Shown here: in pieces, positions 41,882 to 54,900 of the stretch | Layout of the letters: each line of letters starts with the position of its first letter | Position numbering within the stretch: the first letter of the stretch is position 1 | Assembly (NCBI GenBank): GCA_963377175.1 | Contig: CAUJNA010000476.1 | Coordinates: forward strand, 1 to 64,000 | Source: Effrenium voratum | Lineage: Eukaryota; Sar; Dinophyceae; Suessiales; Symbiodiniaceae | Length of the DNA: 64,000 nucleotides | Direction: 5' to 3' | Program-made: the position numbers and the translations under genes | The notes under the pieces: model-generated | Database searches by the model: none | Told to the model about the DNA's origin: nothing | The model's input: the letters and a program-made list of their open reading frames with translations, nothing else

Positions 41882-43572
41882 CATTTGACAATCGTCATTT
41901 TTTTTGTTGTTTGTTGTTGTTTTCGTTTGTTTGTTAGATACAGACATATCTATACATGCGCGAGTGGAATTTTTCCCTGCCCCCCCATGAAATCCTTGCC
42001 TAGCTCTCGCGCCTTTGTCTACTTGATGGAACCTGACCCCGGATCTAAGTGGAGCCCCTGGTAGCTCCCTTTTCAATCCAGGGTCGACACTGCAGGGACG
42101 CTTGCGAGGACGCTCGGACAAGCAGGATCTCTGTAAATGATGCTGGCGTTGCTGTGGTGAGGTTGTCGCTTTCTTCCGTTTCCCAGTTCCTCCTTTTTCT
42201 TGATTGCTCAGCTCTCATTCACTTTGCGAATGGCGCCGCCACCTGTCGATAGATGCCTTAATGGGAAGGTTGCTTTAGATGAGTCTTAGTTTGTTTGGAA
42301 TGCTGGGTGAGTTTCTCATGGCTCTTATGTCGGGAAGGTTGTGGTGGAAATCAAGGTCATTTGCAACGGTGATCGGATGCTTCATCTTATTTCCCTTGCA
42401 TAAGCAAGCAACCGCCACGACCTTGATTCTCGTTGGGTGAGGCCAAAAAGTGCAGCTCTGTGCATAGGTATATATATATATATAAACATAGTTACTTGCT
42501 CAGGGTACGCTTGTCATGTGAGATTGTGAGGTAAATCACAAGGACCACAATCTTTGGGGTGCCCAATTTGCTGGCACGCTTGCCCCATTTGGGTTCCCTC
42601 GCGTTTCTTGTCCCTTGCGTCGGGGGCTCGGAGCTTTTCGCTTCTCGCCGGCGAAATTGGGCGCGGCGTGAGCGAACGCCGGGGGCCTCGGGCTAAAACG
42701 TTGAGAGATCGAGCCGCCTCTTACGTGGGGCTCCGAGAGTTTTGGTGGTACCCGAATCGAAACCCTGGCAAAACCACCGTTAAAGCAATGGGGGTTGATA
42801 GAACCACCAAAAACAGCTCAACCAGTCTGTCAATGGGAACGTTCACCCCCACCTTTGAACAACTCGCTGTTCGTTTGGAAACCCTTCTCACAACCCTTCT
42901 TTCAAACAAACCAACTGTTGGCAAACAACTAAAAGGTAAGTGCCTGTTTGTTTTGTGAGGGTACCCTAAAAGGAAACCATCCACTTTGAGTTTTTTCAGA
43001 CATGCCCACGATCACCACTTGTTTCTATTGTTTGGGTACCAAAGTACCTTGACAATATGTCTGGGACAGGTAAGGCTGAAAACGGATGTCCAAAGCCGCC
43101 TTTGGGTGCAGTCCGTTTGGATGACCACCTTCAAGAAAGACAGCAACTGCTTGTTACGCTCCCTTGTGGCAACCACCCCAAGCCCGTCCCATCTCCGAAG
43201 CAGGGACAACTCAACCGGCCAACAAGTAGAATCCTCTGTGGAGACTCATGTTGGTGTGATGTCATCCCCTTTTCGTTTCTTACTGGATGGTTTGGGGCTC
43301 CATATCCCATTCAAAGCCAAGCCCATTTCAAACTGAGTCGCTTTGAAGCGGAGTTTCTCTTGGCGATGTGAGGTCCAGGGTTGAAACCATATCCGGAGCC
43401 ATGCCTGTCCCCTGATTTTTTCCAGCTTCACATATTTGGTTTGCCTTCTTGGCCTTCCCCCCTTCTTCCCCCCCTTTTCTTTTGACCATTTTCTTCCCAC
43501 TCTGTTTTTGTTTTCCCCTTTTTCCGTCCATTTCTCCGCTGTTTCCCCCGTTCCCCCCGTTTTTCGGTCCAG
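41882..43572. other. Spacer with a GC-rich island
   Basis: No firm gene. Bases 42585-42735 are GC-rich and one frame reads as a hydrophobic leader (LLARLPHLGSLAFLVPCVGG) followed by basic residues, a possible signal-peptide exon of the glucan synthase gene, but without an ATG. A TA dinucleotide run lies at 42470-42483. Confidence 0.3.
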
Positions 43573-43685
43573 ATGTCTGGCGAACTTCACCCCGAGGCGC
43601 TCGGGCGCCGGGCGCACGCCATGGGCCACGAGCGCCTGGCGCGGCTCGCGCTCGCGAGCTCGGCGCACCGGCCGAACGGGGCGGG
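43573..43685 (+). CDS. Possible 5' exon upstream of the glucan synthase-like gene
   Basis: A GC-rich block opens with ATG at 43573 right after a pyrimidine-rich AG acceptor-like stretch, and ends at GCGG|GTGAGT, a strong donor. The ATG frame encodes MSGELHPEALGRRAHAMGHE and about 18 more residues. The base composition contrast matches other exons of the gene downstream, but phase does not join directly to 45911, so an intermediate exon would be needed. Confidence 0.3.
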
Positions 43686-45910
43686 TGAGTTATAGGTGTG
43701 TTTTTTTTGGGGGTTTGTTGCTTTTGTTTTGGCTCAACAAATAGAGGGCGATTCCTGGTTTAGATGGGAGTTTATTCCATGTACCAGGGAAACCCATCTA
43801 GTTTTCCTCAAAAGGCCATGGTTTCAACTATGGTTTCATTTCGTGGTCGCAATTTCTTTTGATTTGGCAACCATCCAAATGTCCAAACTTCTCCCTTTAG
43901 TAGTTTCCCCAATGGTCATCCCATGTTCATCGCCCCCAGATGAGCCACAATCAAAACCCGGGTAGATGAAGGTTAGTAAGGAATACTCCCAGCCATAAGT
44001 AGCTGTGGATATCCGCCTTCTTAATTCTTGAAACATGGTTCTGGGATTACGGCCATTTTAATACCGGGTTTTGATTGTGGCTCACATGACACTCACCAAC
44101 AGCATGGCTTATGAAATGCGCCCACCATGAAGCTCCCCCCGCCAAAAGCATGATCCTTCAAATGGTGACACGAAGCTCATATCTGGCACGGCTAGAAGGA
44201 TCCCAGCATTTGGAGGAGCTCCCACCTGCGATGTCACCTGCCTGGCTTTGGTTTATGAAAAGGGGCGGTGGCTCCGAGACGAAAGATGACCCCAGGTTTT
44301 GGAGGCTTGGACTGCAACCCGTGGGCTTCAGGTGTTGGCGCGACAGGGTTGGGCGGGTGGGTTACTTGCTCCATGCCGAGTCAAAGCGCTTCTTTTTGCA
44401 ACGACATGGGGGAAGATTCGGATTCTCTACCATGGTGAACGCCAAAAAGCTTAATTTACCTTTGGTGACACACACACACACACATCCGTATCCGAATTTT
44501 CTTGCTTGGTCTTAGCAAGGAGTAATGACGGGCCCTATGTTTCTTTTCTTTGGATGGCTTCCGATGAAACCCAAACACCGCAAGAAGGGGGTCCCTGTTC
44601 TTTCCGTTTGCCTGTCTCCCTGTAACGCCACCCCAAAAAGGGTACCATAGGGTTTTCCCCTGTTTAGGGAATGTCACACCCGTTGGTCCAAAAATCCGAG
44701 GTAGCTTGATTTTTTTCCCCCAGCTGAGGTGATTTGCGTTTGGTGCGCCCCGCGCACAGCCGAGAACAGTGCATGGCCACTCGGCAGAACTTTGCTAGGC
44801 CGACTGGATGATAGGACCCCGGAAGAAACCGACTACAGCAAAACTCATTGTGTTGACCGGGGTCCCTCTCCCTGAAACCTGCTGGGATGACTTCTTTGCC
44901 GTCAACGGCAAATGGGGACTCTGAAAAAGGCAAAGGACAAAGTAGACTTGATTGAGGCCCGAGATGGCCTTCAAAACTTTGGGGCGGTCTGGGGGGGGGA
45001 CTAACCCAGCGAACCGATGCTTTCTTTTTCCTCGTCAAGTCGCTTTGGATTTCAGGTTCCACGCAGTTGGTGGCGCGTGTGATGTTTGAGGACGTGAACC
45101 CCCCAATTCCTCTTCAGGAAGGTTTAAATGGGAACCCAGGATTGCACGTGGTTTGATGATTGGGCGTGTCTTCTTTTGGAGTTGGTACCCGCTTTTGGAT
45201 GTTTTAAGGGGAAAACCACCATTTTGGGGGGTGCCCTAAGAACAGACACTCCAATTTTTGTGCATGCTAAGCCCTCACGCCTCCCAGATGGGATTCCAGT
45301 TCCATGTTGGAGGGATTTAGCCGTCGCTGCGACATGAAGTTTGTGTTTCCTGCAGGACACCCTGTGACACAAAACATCGTTGCCCCAAGAAGAAATACAG
45401 CCCCCCAGGTCCCAGAAGGATTTGGGTTTTCCCATGTTTCACCTTGGCATCTCTGGTTGGTTCTTGCTTGCCCTCTTTGCAAGAATTATGAAAGTGCACA
45501 GCTGCCGGCTTTGTTTCAAGCAGTCTTTTCTTTAGGAGTCAAGTTGCCTTTCGATCAACTTCCGTCCTATAAGAGGGGGTCCCTATCTCTGTTGGCCCAA
45601 AACCGATTTGTCTCGAGGTTGTTGGGTTTTTCCGTTTGATTCAGCGGCTTTGGGGATGCCGCTCTCGCGGTCTGGGGGCGCTTGGCCCAGGAACATCAAC
45701 TTCGAAACGAGGCGCGCGGAGCGTGGGTTCCCTGATACCAGCTGACAATACGCGTATAACGGTGTAACCATACCAGCTGGCCCAGAAATTCCGAAGGCTG
45801 AGTCCCCCCATTCGTTTCACTGATCTTTGTGTGGCATCCCAACAGAAGCACCGGAAAGAGTCCATGGGAAGCGCTCGAGCACGGCCTGGCGGCCTGGGCG
45901 ACGACGCCAG

Positions 45911-45980
45911 GCACGAGCCGGAGAAATACTTTGGCCGCTGGGAGAATCACCAGTACTTCCCCTCGCCCTCCGAGCCTCCG
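45911..45980 (+). CDS. Exon: KYFGRWENH segment
   Basis: Acceptor GCCAG|G, donor CCG|GT. Encodes HEPEKYFGRWENHQYFPSPS and EPP; matches the start of the fungal Ags1 lumenal domain (YFGEW...PSP). The exon may begin earlier, since the frame is open and GC-rich back to about 45850. Confidence 0.7.
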
Positions 45981-48900
45981 GTGGCATTGGTCTGGGTGAA
46001 TTATAACGACCTCAAAGGACCGAATTCACCCCCAAATTGTGGTTTATGTGGGGAATAGCCGCGCAACTGAACATCCAACTACCAAGCAGAAACCCACTGG
46101 TGTTTCCTGGTTGGAGAAAAAGGGCAAGCACGCAGCACCTCATTCAGGCTTGACTTGCACGCATTCTGGTCACTTCAGTATCATTTTCACTGACCGAATG
46201 AGCAGATCCCTTTTATGATGCAGGTGGCTGGATGTTTCTGTACCTGGAGCTCGGGTTCATGTGTGAACCTGCGGCTGACGCGAGCAGAAACCCTAGCGAC
46301 CACGGGCAAAACCCCTCGATGGGCGCTATGAAGGTTCAGAGAGAGCCTTTATTCTCTTGGTGGTTTTCATCCGCTTCCTTCGGTAGCTAAGCTTTTAGTT
46401 AATTTTAATAACTTTTCGCAGGGGGTCTGAGGATAGCCCAGTTTTGGGTCGGTGCCGCAGAAGATTCTCCGGATGTGTGATCGATTCGCAAAAGAGAGGC
46501 TGTACTTCATGGCAAGCAAGATATGGGGGTGGGTCAAAAAATAGGCACCCAAAATGGCTTGCCCTGGTAAATGGAAGCATGGACTAAATCCTGCGGTCCA
46601 ATTCCTGGTGATCTAATTTTGACCCACACCCATGTAGTTTTTTTTTTTTGCAAAGTGTATGTCCTCTCGAAGGCCAAAACTGCCAGACAGGGAGGGGCAA
46701 ACAGACTCCACCGCAACCGCGATCTCAGGATTGGCGGTCCTTGGCAATCTACCAGCTGATTACTGACCGCCGGGGTGCTCAGACATGTTTTTTCCTCGCA
46801 GCTGTCCATGTCAAAGGGACTTGGACCCTCCAAATTTGGTTGGTTTCCTTTAGGTTTTCTCTTAAACCAACCTGAACAGGCTACCCTCTACCAAATGCAA
46901 GCCCACTTCTCAGAAGTGTTTTGTGAGTACACACATGTAACACAAGCACACCCACACAGATCATAGGCCTGACTTGTGCTCACTGAGGCTTTGCGGATGG
47001 GGATCCGAGGACGAGCAGAGGGGCTTTGGTCAATAGGTGGTTTGTGTCCAAAAAAGGGGGGAACCCTTGCACAACTCGTGGGTTTTTTCTTTGGTTTCCC
47101 CGTAAACCCACTTTGACAAGGGTAGCTCTCCAAAAACACAGGGCGCTTGACTTCAGGGAAGCCCGAACTCTTCCCCTTGCCCTTGGGCTCTCAGTTTTCA
47201 CTTGCTTAGCTTAAGGTATTCAACGAGGGATGGTAGCCGATCGACTTGCATAAGAGAGTACTGTGTGCCTGAAAGCCTTCATTGCAGCCTCTAAGAATTG
47301 TCCAGAACCCATCAACCAAACAAAATTGAAAGTCATACTGATCAGTTCCCAAAAACAGGTTTGAGTTTCCATTCGGTTCCAAATGGGCTGTTGTTCGATG
47401 CTCACCTGGTATTCACCTGGAGATCGCTACGTCAGGGGCCGTCCGCGTCCGTGGTTTCCTTGTACCCACCACGGGAAAGCAGGGGAGCGCCCTCCCTGAA
47501 ACTGCAAGGGACATTCAACACGGGTGGAATCGCTCGCTTTACTCCGAGGCAAGCTGGGCACGGTGGCTGTCTCCATTTAGGTTTGGTCAGGATCGTGGGA
47601 GGTTGTGCCAGTCACGAAATGAACTGGATTCAAACTTCCCACCCTTAGCTGAGGGATTTCTTAGGCAAAGAAAGGTGCCTTTAAGCTATTCTACAAGGGA
47701 TGGTAGCCGATCGACTCCATGAGAGAGTACGGGCGGCAAACTTGTCATTCAAATTCCACGGTTCAAGTCGGTGACAACACCAGGTCTCAGGATCCTGAAG
47801 TTGTACCACTGACAGATTGGGTAACTGTCAGGGGTTTTAGAGTCTTGCAACGGTAGTCAATCGTACAGTCGTAGGTTGATTTGGCTATGGGTCAAAAATG
47901 CGTACCCAAAATGGCTTGCCCTGGTAAATGGAACCAAAGACTAACACCTGCGGTCCAATTCCTGGTGGTTGCATTTTGACCCATACCCATGTCTGGTTTC
48001 CACTGCCCCCCGAACTACTCCCTGCAGGTAAACTGGGGTGTGTACCCTTTATACAGTCCTGTATATTCCATTACCCTCCCACCAACAAACCATGGACCCT
48101 GATCTTGGTTTCCACCATTTGCCTTTGAAAGGGACTAACAAAAACAGGACATATAACCAGGCCCTATGAAAAAACAAATCCATGGCACATGACTAGGACC
48201 AGATCCTCCCACCAACTAACATGGAACCCGCGACGTTTCTCGTGGCTGCGACGAGGGCTCCGCAGCTCGCGCGCCAGGAACAACGAGCTCTACGCCGGCG
48301 GCTTCGACGTCCGGGACATGACCTTCCGTCACGGAGCTGGGGAAGTCAAGTGACAGGGCGCTTGAGGGAATGGGATTCTTTCTTTGTTTTTTTTTGGGGG
48401 GGGCTGCTTTTGGGGTCATCTTGGCCTCAGCTGATTTTTCAATACCTGACCAATGTCGCGGCCTCGTTCCACCTTTTGATGGACCCAATCGGATCGCATG
48501 TGCGATGGAAGGTGCAGGGATTCTGACTCACACCTCAGTTCGGTTGGGGTTCCTTCTGCATGCGGAGACCCATAAATGTTCCTAGCTTGTTTGTACTACT
48601 GTGGATGGACGAAATCCTGCACCACTTTGAAACCATGGTTGAAACCATTGTTTGTTGGTATTTACAGGGGAATCGAATGCTTCTAGGGGTTCTGAACCGC
48701 GGTGCGAGAAGCAAATGGATTTCGCAACCATCCACAGTAGACTGTTGTTGTGAACCCTGGCAGGAGGCGACTTCGCGGGCCTCACCAGCAAGCTGCCCTA
48801 CATCAAAGGCGCTGTGTTGTGACCTTGTGATTTTGACCGACGGCTCTGGGTCAATGAGGAGCCTTGGAAATGAACGGCTCTGAAGCTTTTGGGAGTTGGA

Positions 48901-51900
48901 GGAAGTAAGCCAAAAGGAAGCCAACCCTTTGCAGGTGCCCTTTTGTTGGAACACCAGGAACACATCTTCTCCATTTGGTACTTTACAACTTTAGTGATCT
49001 CAGAAGAAGGACCTCGTCGGGACTCAGTGAGGGCACCCTTCGGGGAACCAAAGGGAACACCGCGCTCAACAAAGAGAGGAGCGAGTCCAAGTTGTAAGAC
49101 ATATCCAAATGTTGATAGTTGGTTGGTCAGAGTCTTTGGGCAGCGAGCAGGATATGGATGAGCTTGGCGCGTCTTTTTTTGGTTTCGGGCTGGCGATGCT
49201 TGTCATGCTGATGATGTTGAAGCTGGTGGCGATGCTGGTGATATCTATGCTTGATATCTGTGCTAGTTTGATGCTGGCAATGGGGCGATGTTGGTGATGC
49301 TGGTGATGTTGATGCTGGATGGCGATGCTGGTGATGCTGGTGATGCTGATGATGCTGGCGATGTGCTGGCGATGTGGCGATGCTGGCGATGCTGGTCATG
49401 CCGGTCAGGTTGATGATGGTGGTGAGGGTGACGCTGGTGATGCTGGTGATGATGTTGATGCATGCCCCCCTCGTTGTTTTTTTGGGGGGACGGGTCGGAT
49501 TCGCAAAAAAACACATTTTTCAAGGGGCAGACATTCGCAAATGTTGATCCCTGCAAAACATGACAGTTTGCAATTACAAAGAAAGCGGTTTTCGGTTTTC
49601 CTCCTGGTTTTCTTGAAAATCATGATGCTGGTGATGCCAGTGATGCTGGTGATGCTGGCGATGCTGGCGATGACAGTGATGCTGGTGATGCTGATAATAT
49701 CAGTGATGCCGGTGATGATGTTGGCAGGTTATGCTTGCGATGACTACGTGATGGTGCGTGGGGATTGGGATGTTCACCGGGGGATAACCGGGCTTTTGAC
49801 CCAGCGTGTGTTTTTTTGTGGGTGACACGGGGTGTGGTCCACCCAAAGCTTTTCTGCGAGCTCGCGCATGCGCAGGCCTGGGCTGCAAGGCCATCTGGAT
49901 CTCCCCGGTCTTCCAGAACGGCCACCGGGCCGTTGAACTTGAAGGAAAGGGGCAGGGTACTTAGTAAGCGGTTACTCAGTCTGGTTATATCCCACTTAGG
50001 ACAGTTATACCAGCTTACTAAGTGGGAAACCATGGTTATTACCCGCTTACTAAGTAGCCTGCCCCTTTAAGCAGGGAGCCCCGTTCACCTCCAAAGCAAA
50101 GACAATGGAGGTAGCTGGTAGGCTGTGCCAAGCATCGAACACAACCTGACATCCTGTTTACAGAAAAAAGAGGGGTTCTAAGGTCCAAGGCATCAGACTT
50201 TCTCACCTTTTGCCCTTTGCATTTGTTTTTGTTCGACCAGCAGCAGTTACCTTTGTGTCTGGCTTCATGAAGGCAGGACTGAGCTGGTGACGAGGTCTTT
50301 GGGCAAACTTGGGGATGGCTTTTCGGGCTTGTAGGTTTCTGGATCCCTGGCATCTGAAGAAGCTCGGCGGTGAGGTAACGAAAGGACAAAGATTTCTTGT
50401 GCCAATGAAGCCCTCGGGAGTCAACACCTGATTTTCATTCCGATTTTCAGCCTGAAATCAACTCCCTAATTTGGTTTCAACCGGATTTTGCCCCAAGCCT
50501 TGGTCTCAAGGCTTTCCCTGCCCGCCGCCAACACACACTGGCGATTTGGGAACGGAAGGCGAAAGGGCGAAAGTGGCTTGAAACGAACCAGAAGCCCCAA
50601 AGAAAGCTTGACAAACACATCAGCGTTCGGGGTGAAAAGCAAACATACGGCTGCCTCACAAAACAAGAAGGGCATGTGGGGGTTTTCGGGTGTATGTTTT
50701 TTGTGTGTTCAGCAAAGCCGTACCAGCTTGGTTCGGTGCAAATGACCCCATTGTCTTAAGTGAAATGAGGCTCCTTGAAGAAGACAAACGGGGCACAAAC
50801 AGGATCCGACCGTTTTCAGGAAGGCAATCTGCATGGCCGTTCAGCCAATAAAAGTTCTAAACGTTTGCATATTCGAGAAATCTGGCAACTGAGAGTTCAA
50901 GGTGCAAGTGAAGAGTGGTACGTTACCCCTCAATGTTTGATTTGTCCGGTTGTAAAAAGCGCTTGTTAGTTGTTGGTTGTCAGGTACGGCGGCAGAAATC
51001 CAAGCCCCACCCCCACGCCACCCCTTCCAAAACCACACGCCCCCAAGTATTCCTGTGGTCGTAGTCTTTTTTTGGTGGATAGGGCGTTGGACAATTCGAT
51101 AGGTTCCACTGGTCAATGAAAAAGGAATCGAAATCAAACCAGCGTCATCGATCAAGCAAACTGATCCAGAAGGACCCCTTAAAATGGACACTTCAGGCCA
51201 TTGGGTGCTGTCGACTGTCGGACCAGCGGCTTTCGTTTCAGCGGACACCGCCAGTATGAGAAGCACTTTTGCAAAAAGCGGGAGAGCTGATTGATCAACT
51301 TGACTTTCCACTTCTGGGTTTTTGGTCCTTTTTGCTTCTTTGCTTCCTTAGATCCTGATACATATGGCCAGGACAAAGGAGTCAGCCGTGTTGTGCATGC
51401 AAAGGTGCTGCGCATGCAAGAGCTTGGAAAGAGCAGGACATTGATCAGCTTTGAATTTGAGGAAATTCGGCAGTGGAAATCGCATGGTTGCCTGCCGTAC
51501 ACTTAAGACCTCAAGCAAATTCGAAGTATCGGGGAAATATGCGCTGCATCGTGGGAAACATAGGGGGTGCAATCTGAAAATAAACATTGAGCAGCCACTT
51601 TCCACAACGGATGCAATCTGAGGCATCAACAGCTACCATCAGCTGCTGGGCAAAGCGATGAGAGTCGCGCATTCCACATCGCCGATTGCTTTCCGACGTA
51701 AGAAGCACACAAGCCACGGTCAAAGTGAATGCAATGGTCATAGGAAACCAATGGGTTCCGCTGTTCTTGTCAGACAATTTTTGAGAGGTTTGGTTGGCTT
51801 GGATTTCCCCCTGGGATTGAGGGTCCGAAACACGCTGACCAACCAACAAATCACCACCGTACCCAACTCAAAGTCTACCATGTGAGCAGTTCTACCCCCT

Positions 51901-54900
51901 GGTGTTGGATTGTAAGGCCCTTTGAGCAACCTTCTTGGTGGGGCCTGCCCCATTTCGAGATTCCTATATCTCTGGGTACCTCAAGAAGGGGTTGCGACCT
52001 CCGCTTTGGGTCGGTGAAAGTTCTAACAACTCCTGCAGATGTAAGATAGTATGGAGGTAGCGCGTAGTGGAAGCCGCCCAAACCAGCAACAGGGAAGCTG
52101 AAGCGGTTTCTTTTCTCTCAGACGTAGCTTGACTTCTGGGCGTGTCTTTCTTTCGGGATCCGCCCAAAATGGCGCGACGGTTTCAAGTTTGGTTGTCCTT
52201 TTGAAGCCAACCAAAAGAAGGGTCCCCCTAAGAAACTGCAACAGAAAGGAGGCTTGCGACCTCACGGGGACCCGCTATGGGCATCCAAGAGAGCTTCACC
52301 TAGCTCAGTCTCCTCAACCTGTTTGGCCACGACTTACACCAGGCTCAACAACCATTTTTCAACCTGTGCATACCCCAGGTATCCCTGTTTTCCCCTGCTG
52401 GTACTGTACTTCAGGATGCACCAATTGGTGGGATTGGATGGCTTTGGGATTTTCAGCCCTTTGAACCCCAACTTATGAAACCTAATGGGGGAGGTACATC
52501 AATCTAAATCAAACCAAAACAGGTCCGTCTTTTTGTCGAGGATGCCCTTTGGGGGTTGGTTTAAAGGGAAGCCAAATGGAAAACAAACTCCATTTCAGTC
52601 TTGGTGGTGCCCAAAATGGGAACCCTGGTAAATGGAAGCACTCTAACCTGTGGTCCCATGCTGGAATTTTGACCCATACCCATATTTTTTTTTTTTTGGG
52701 CCCTCTCGAAGGCCAAACTGCTAGAAAGGGAGTGGCCAAGGACTCTAACCTGTGGTCCCACGGTCTAGTTTTGACCCGTACCCATTTTACCATGGAAAAA
52801 GTCTGGGTTCAAGTACCCATTTTTCGCCCTTTCCCCGACTTTCAGCACGGGGACCCCGACCACGGAGCCCATTTTCGCCGGGCGAACAAGCTGAAAGACG
52901 CGCAGCTGACGTCCCGAGGTACGCGCAGCTGGACTTCACCTTGCTGGATCAGCGGCTGGGCACCGTAGAGGCGCGAGAAGCCCGCGGCTGAAGCGACAAA
53001 GGGTTCGGCACGGAAGTCGAGGCTTTGAGTTCTTGCTCTTCGTTTTTTTCTTCTTCTTCATTCTTCTTCTTCATTCTTCATTCTGCTTCTTCTTCTTCTT
53101 CTATCTGTTAGTTTTACTAGTACTCTTCCTCTACAACATATGTTACAAAGAATGGTTTGGCATTATTAGTGTGATTATTATTATTACGATTCAGAGTATT
53201 GTCATTGTTTGTATTTAAATCAGTATTCTTCTCGATTCTTTTGACCTAATCTTTTTAGTATAAAAAATTGGTTTGGGCAGGTTGGCTTTTTCGAGGTGGG
53301 TTGGGTTCAGTTAGGTTGGTTAGGCTCGGTCTTGACTTCAGGCTTATTAGTTTCTACCACTGTGGGCAGGCTGGTTACTGTAGGTGAGGCTGATTGGGTT
53401 GGTTGTTGGTTGGGTTGGTTGGTGGTTAGGTTGGCTGGTTGGTTGCGTTGAGTGGTTGAATTTAAGACTTGTTGAGAAGAACTTGGCAGGTTTTGCGAGG
53501 CAAGCTGACCCAGAAACTTGAGGATCTTGGCCGGCCTTTTTTGGGGTACAAAGAACAGGCACAGGATTCCCAGGCAGGAAACGCACCAGTCTGGTGACTT
53601 CGCGTGAGTGTTCGCACACTTGAAATATGCGAACGTCAGCATAGTGGACATAGCTCCGAATGGTTTCCTTCTGCTACCTCGGTTGAGACAAGATTTGCAT
53701 ACCTGCAAGTCGACAGGATGGTGTTGTGTTGCAAGAAGGTCCGCCTCAAAATGACAACCTGTTGTCTATGATTGCTAAACCAGGTGAAACCACCCAACGC
53801 AAATGGTATGGTAAGTAAGAAGCAATGAACACGACCCTCATTGGTATGGTTCCCATTTTTGTCGTGAACCAGGGTTTCCTTTGTGGTTGTTTCTTAGTAT
53901 GCATGAGCTGTGGAACTGTGGAACTGTGGACATGACCTTTCGGCAAGTTTGGCAGTCCTTACGTTTTCCAATTTCAGGTAGTCCAAGAACAACCGGCCGC
54001 ACGCTCAGTGAGGATTGCCGTTTGAGTGAGCTTATGACCATGGTGACATTCCAACCATTTCGGCTGACTGTGGACAATTGCTGCTGCTAGAGTGATGCTG
54101 GATGCAGGTGATAGGTGATGCAGGTAATGCATGTGATGCAGGTGATGCAGGTGATGCATGTGATGCAGGTGATGCAGGTGATGCATGTGATGCAGGTGAT
54201 GCAGGTGATGCAGGTGATGCATGTGATGCATGTGATGCATGTGATGCATGTGATGCAGGTGATGCATGTAATGCAGGTGATGCGAGTGATGTCGGTAATG
54301 CAAGTGCTGGGTGATGTAGGTAAGTGGAGGATGCAGGAATGCGCAACATGATGCAGTGCATTTCATCTGATGCAGATGATGCAGGCGATGTGGCTGATGC
54401 ATGTGATGTGTGCAGGTGATGCAGCAACAACTGCAAGGGCTGCATTTCAAAGGATGCAAGGATATAAGGGATGCAGGAGAGGTAGGGGATGCAGGCCAAC
54501 CTAAAGGTTAACATCTTGTCTTTCAAGACTCGGAAGTGAGTCGAGAGTGCTTTCATTGAGCACCATCTTCTGCAGGTCGCCTTTAGATGAGTTTGCCTGG
54601 TTCTTGCAAAAAGGCAATGGGAATCCAAGTCGCTCTATGAACTACTGTTCAATTGAAGAATAGTGCACAGATTCGAGGGAATCCACCCCTAAATGTGAAA
54701 CCACCAATCCAATCCAGAAAGAACTCAAAGCACTGGACGGAACCTGACTTGGGTTTCTTTTATCCACGGGTTGGGTAGGTTTTCTTCTGCTGTCGGGTGA
54801 GAAATGACCGTGGGTCAAAACCAATTGTTCTATTTAGGGACAGGTGCACCACCCATTTTAGAACCTATTTTAGTGGGGATTGGGATGCTGACTGGGGGAT

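Noticed and set aside
41510..41898. Asn-Gln-Ser and His-Pro-Ser repeat ORFs on the minus strand
   Set aside because: They are translations of the ATTG and GGAT microsatellites.
47418..47445. Possible missing exon of the glucan synthase-like gene
   Set aside because: A short AG|GGGCCG...GTG|GT block has fitting splice sites, but its six residues cannot be matched to the expected segment.
54032..54628. His/Met/Ala-rich ORFs on both strands
   Set aside because: Translation of the 9-base minisatellite, which keeps any frame open.
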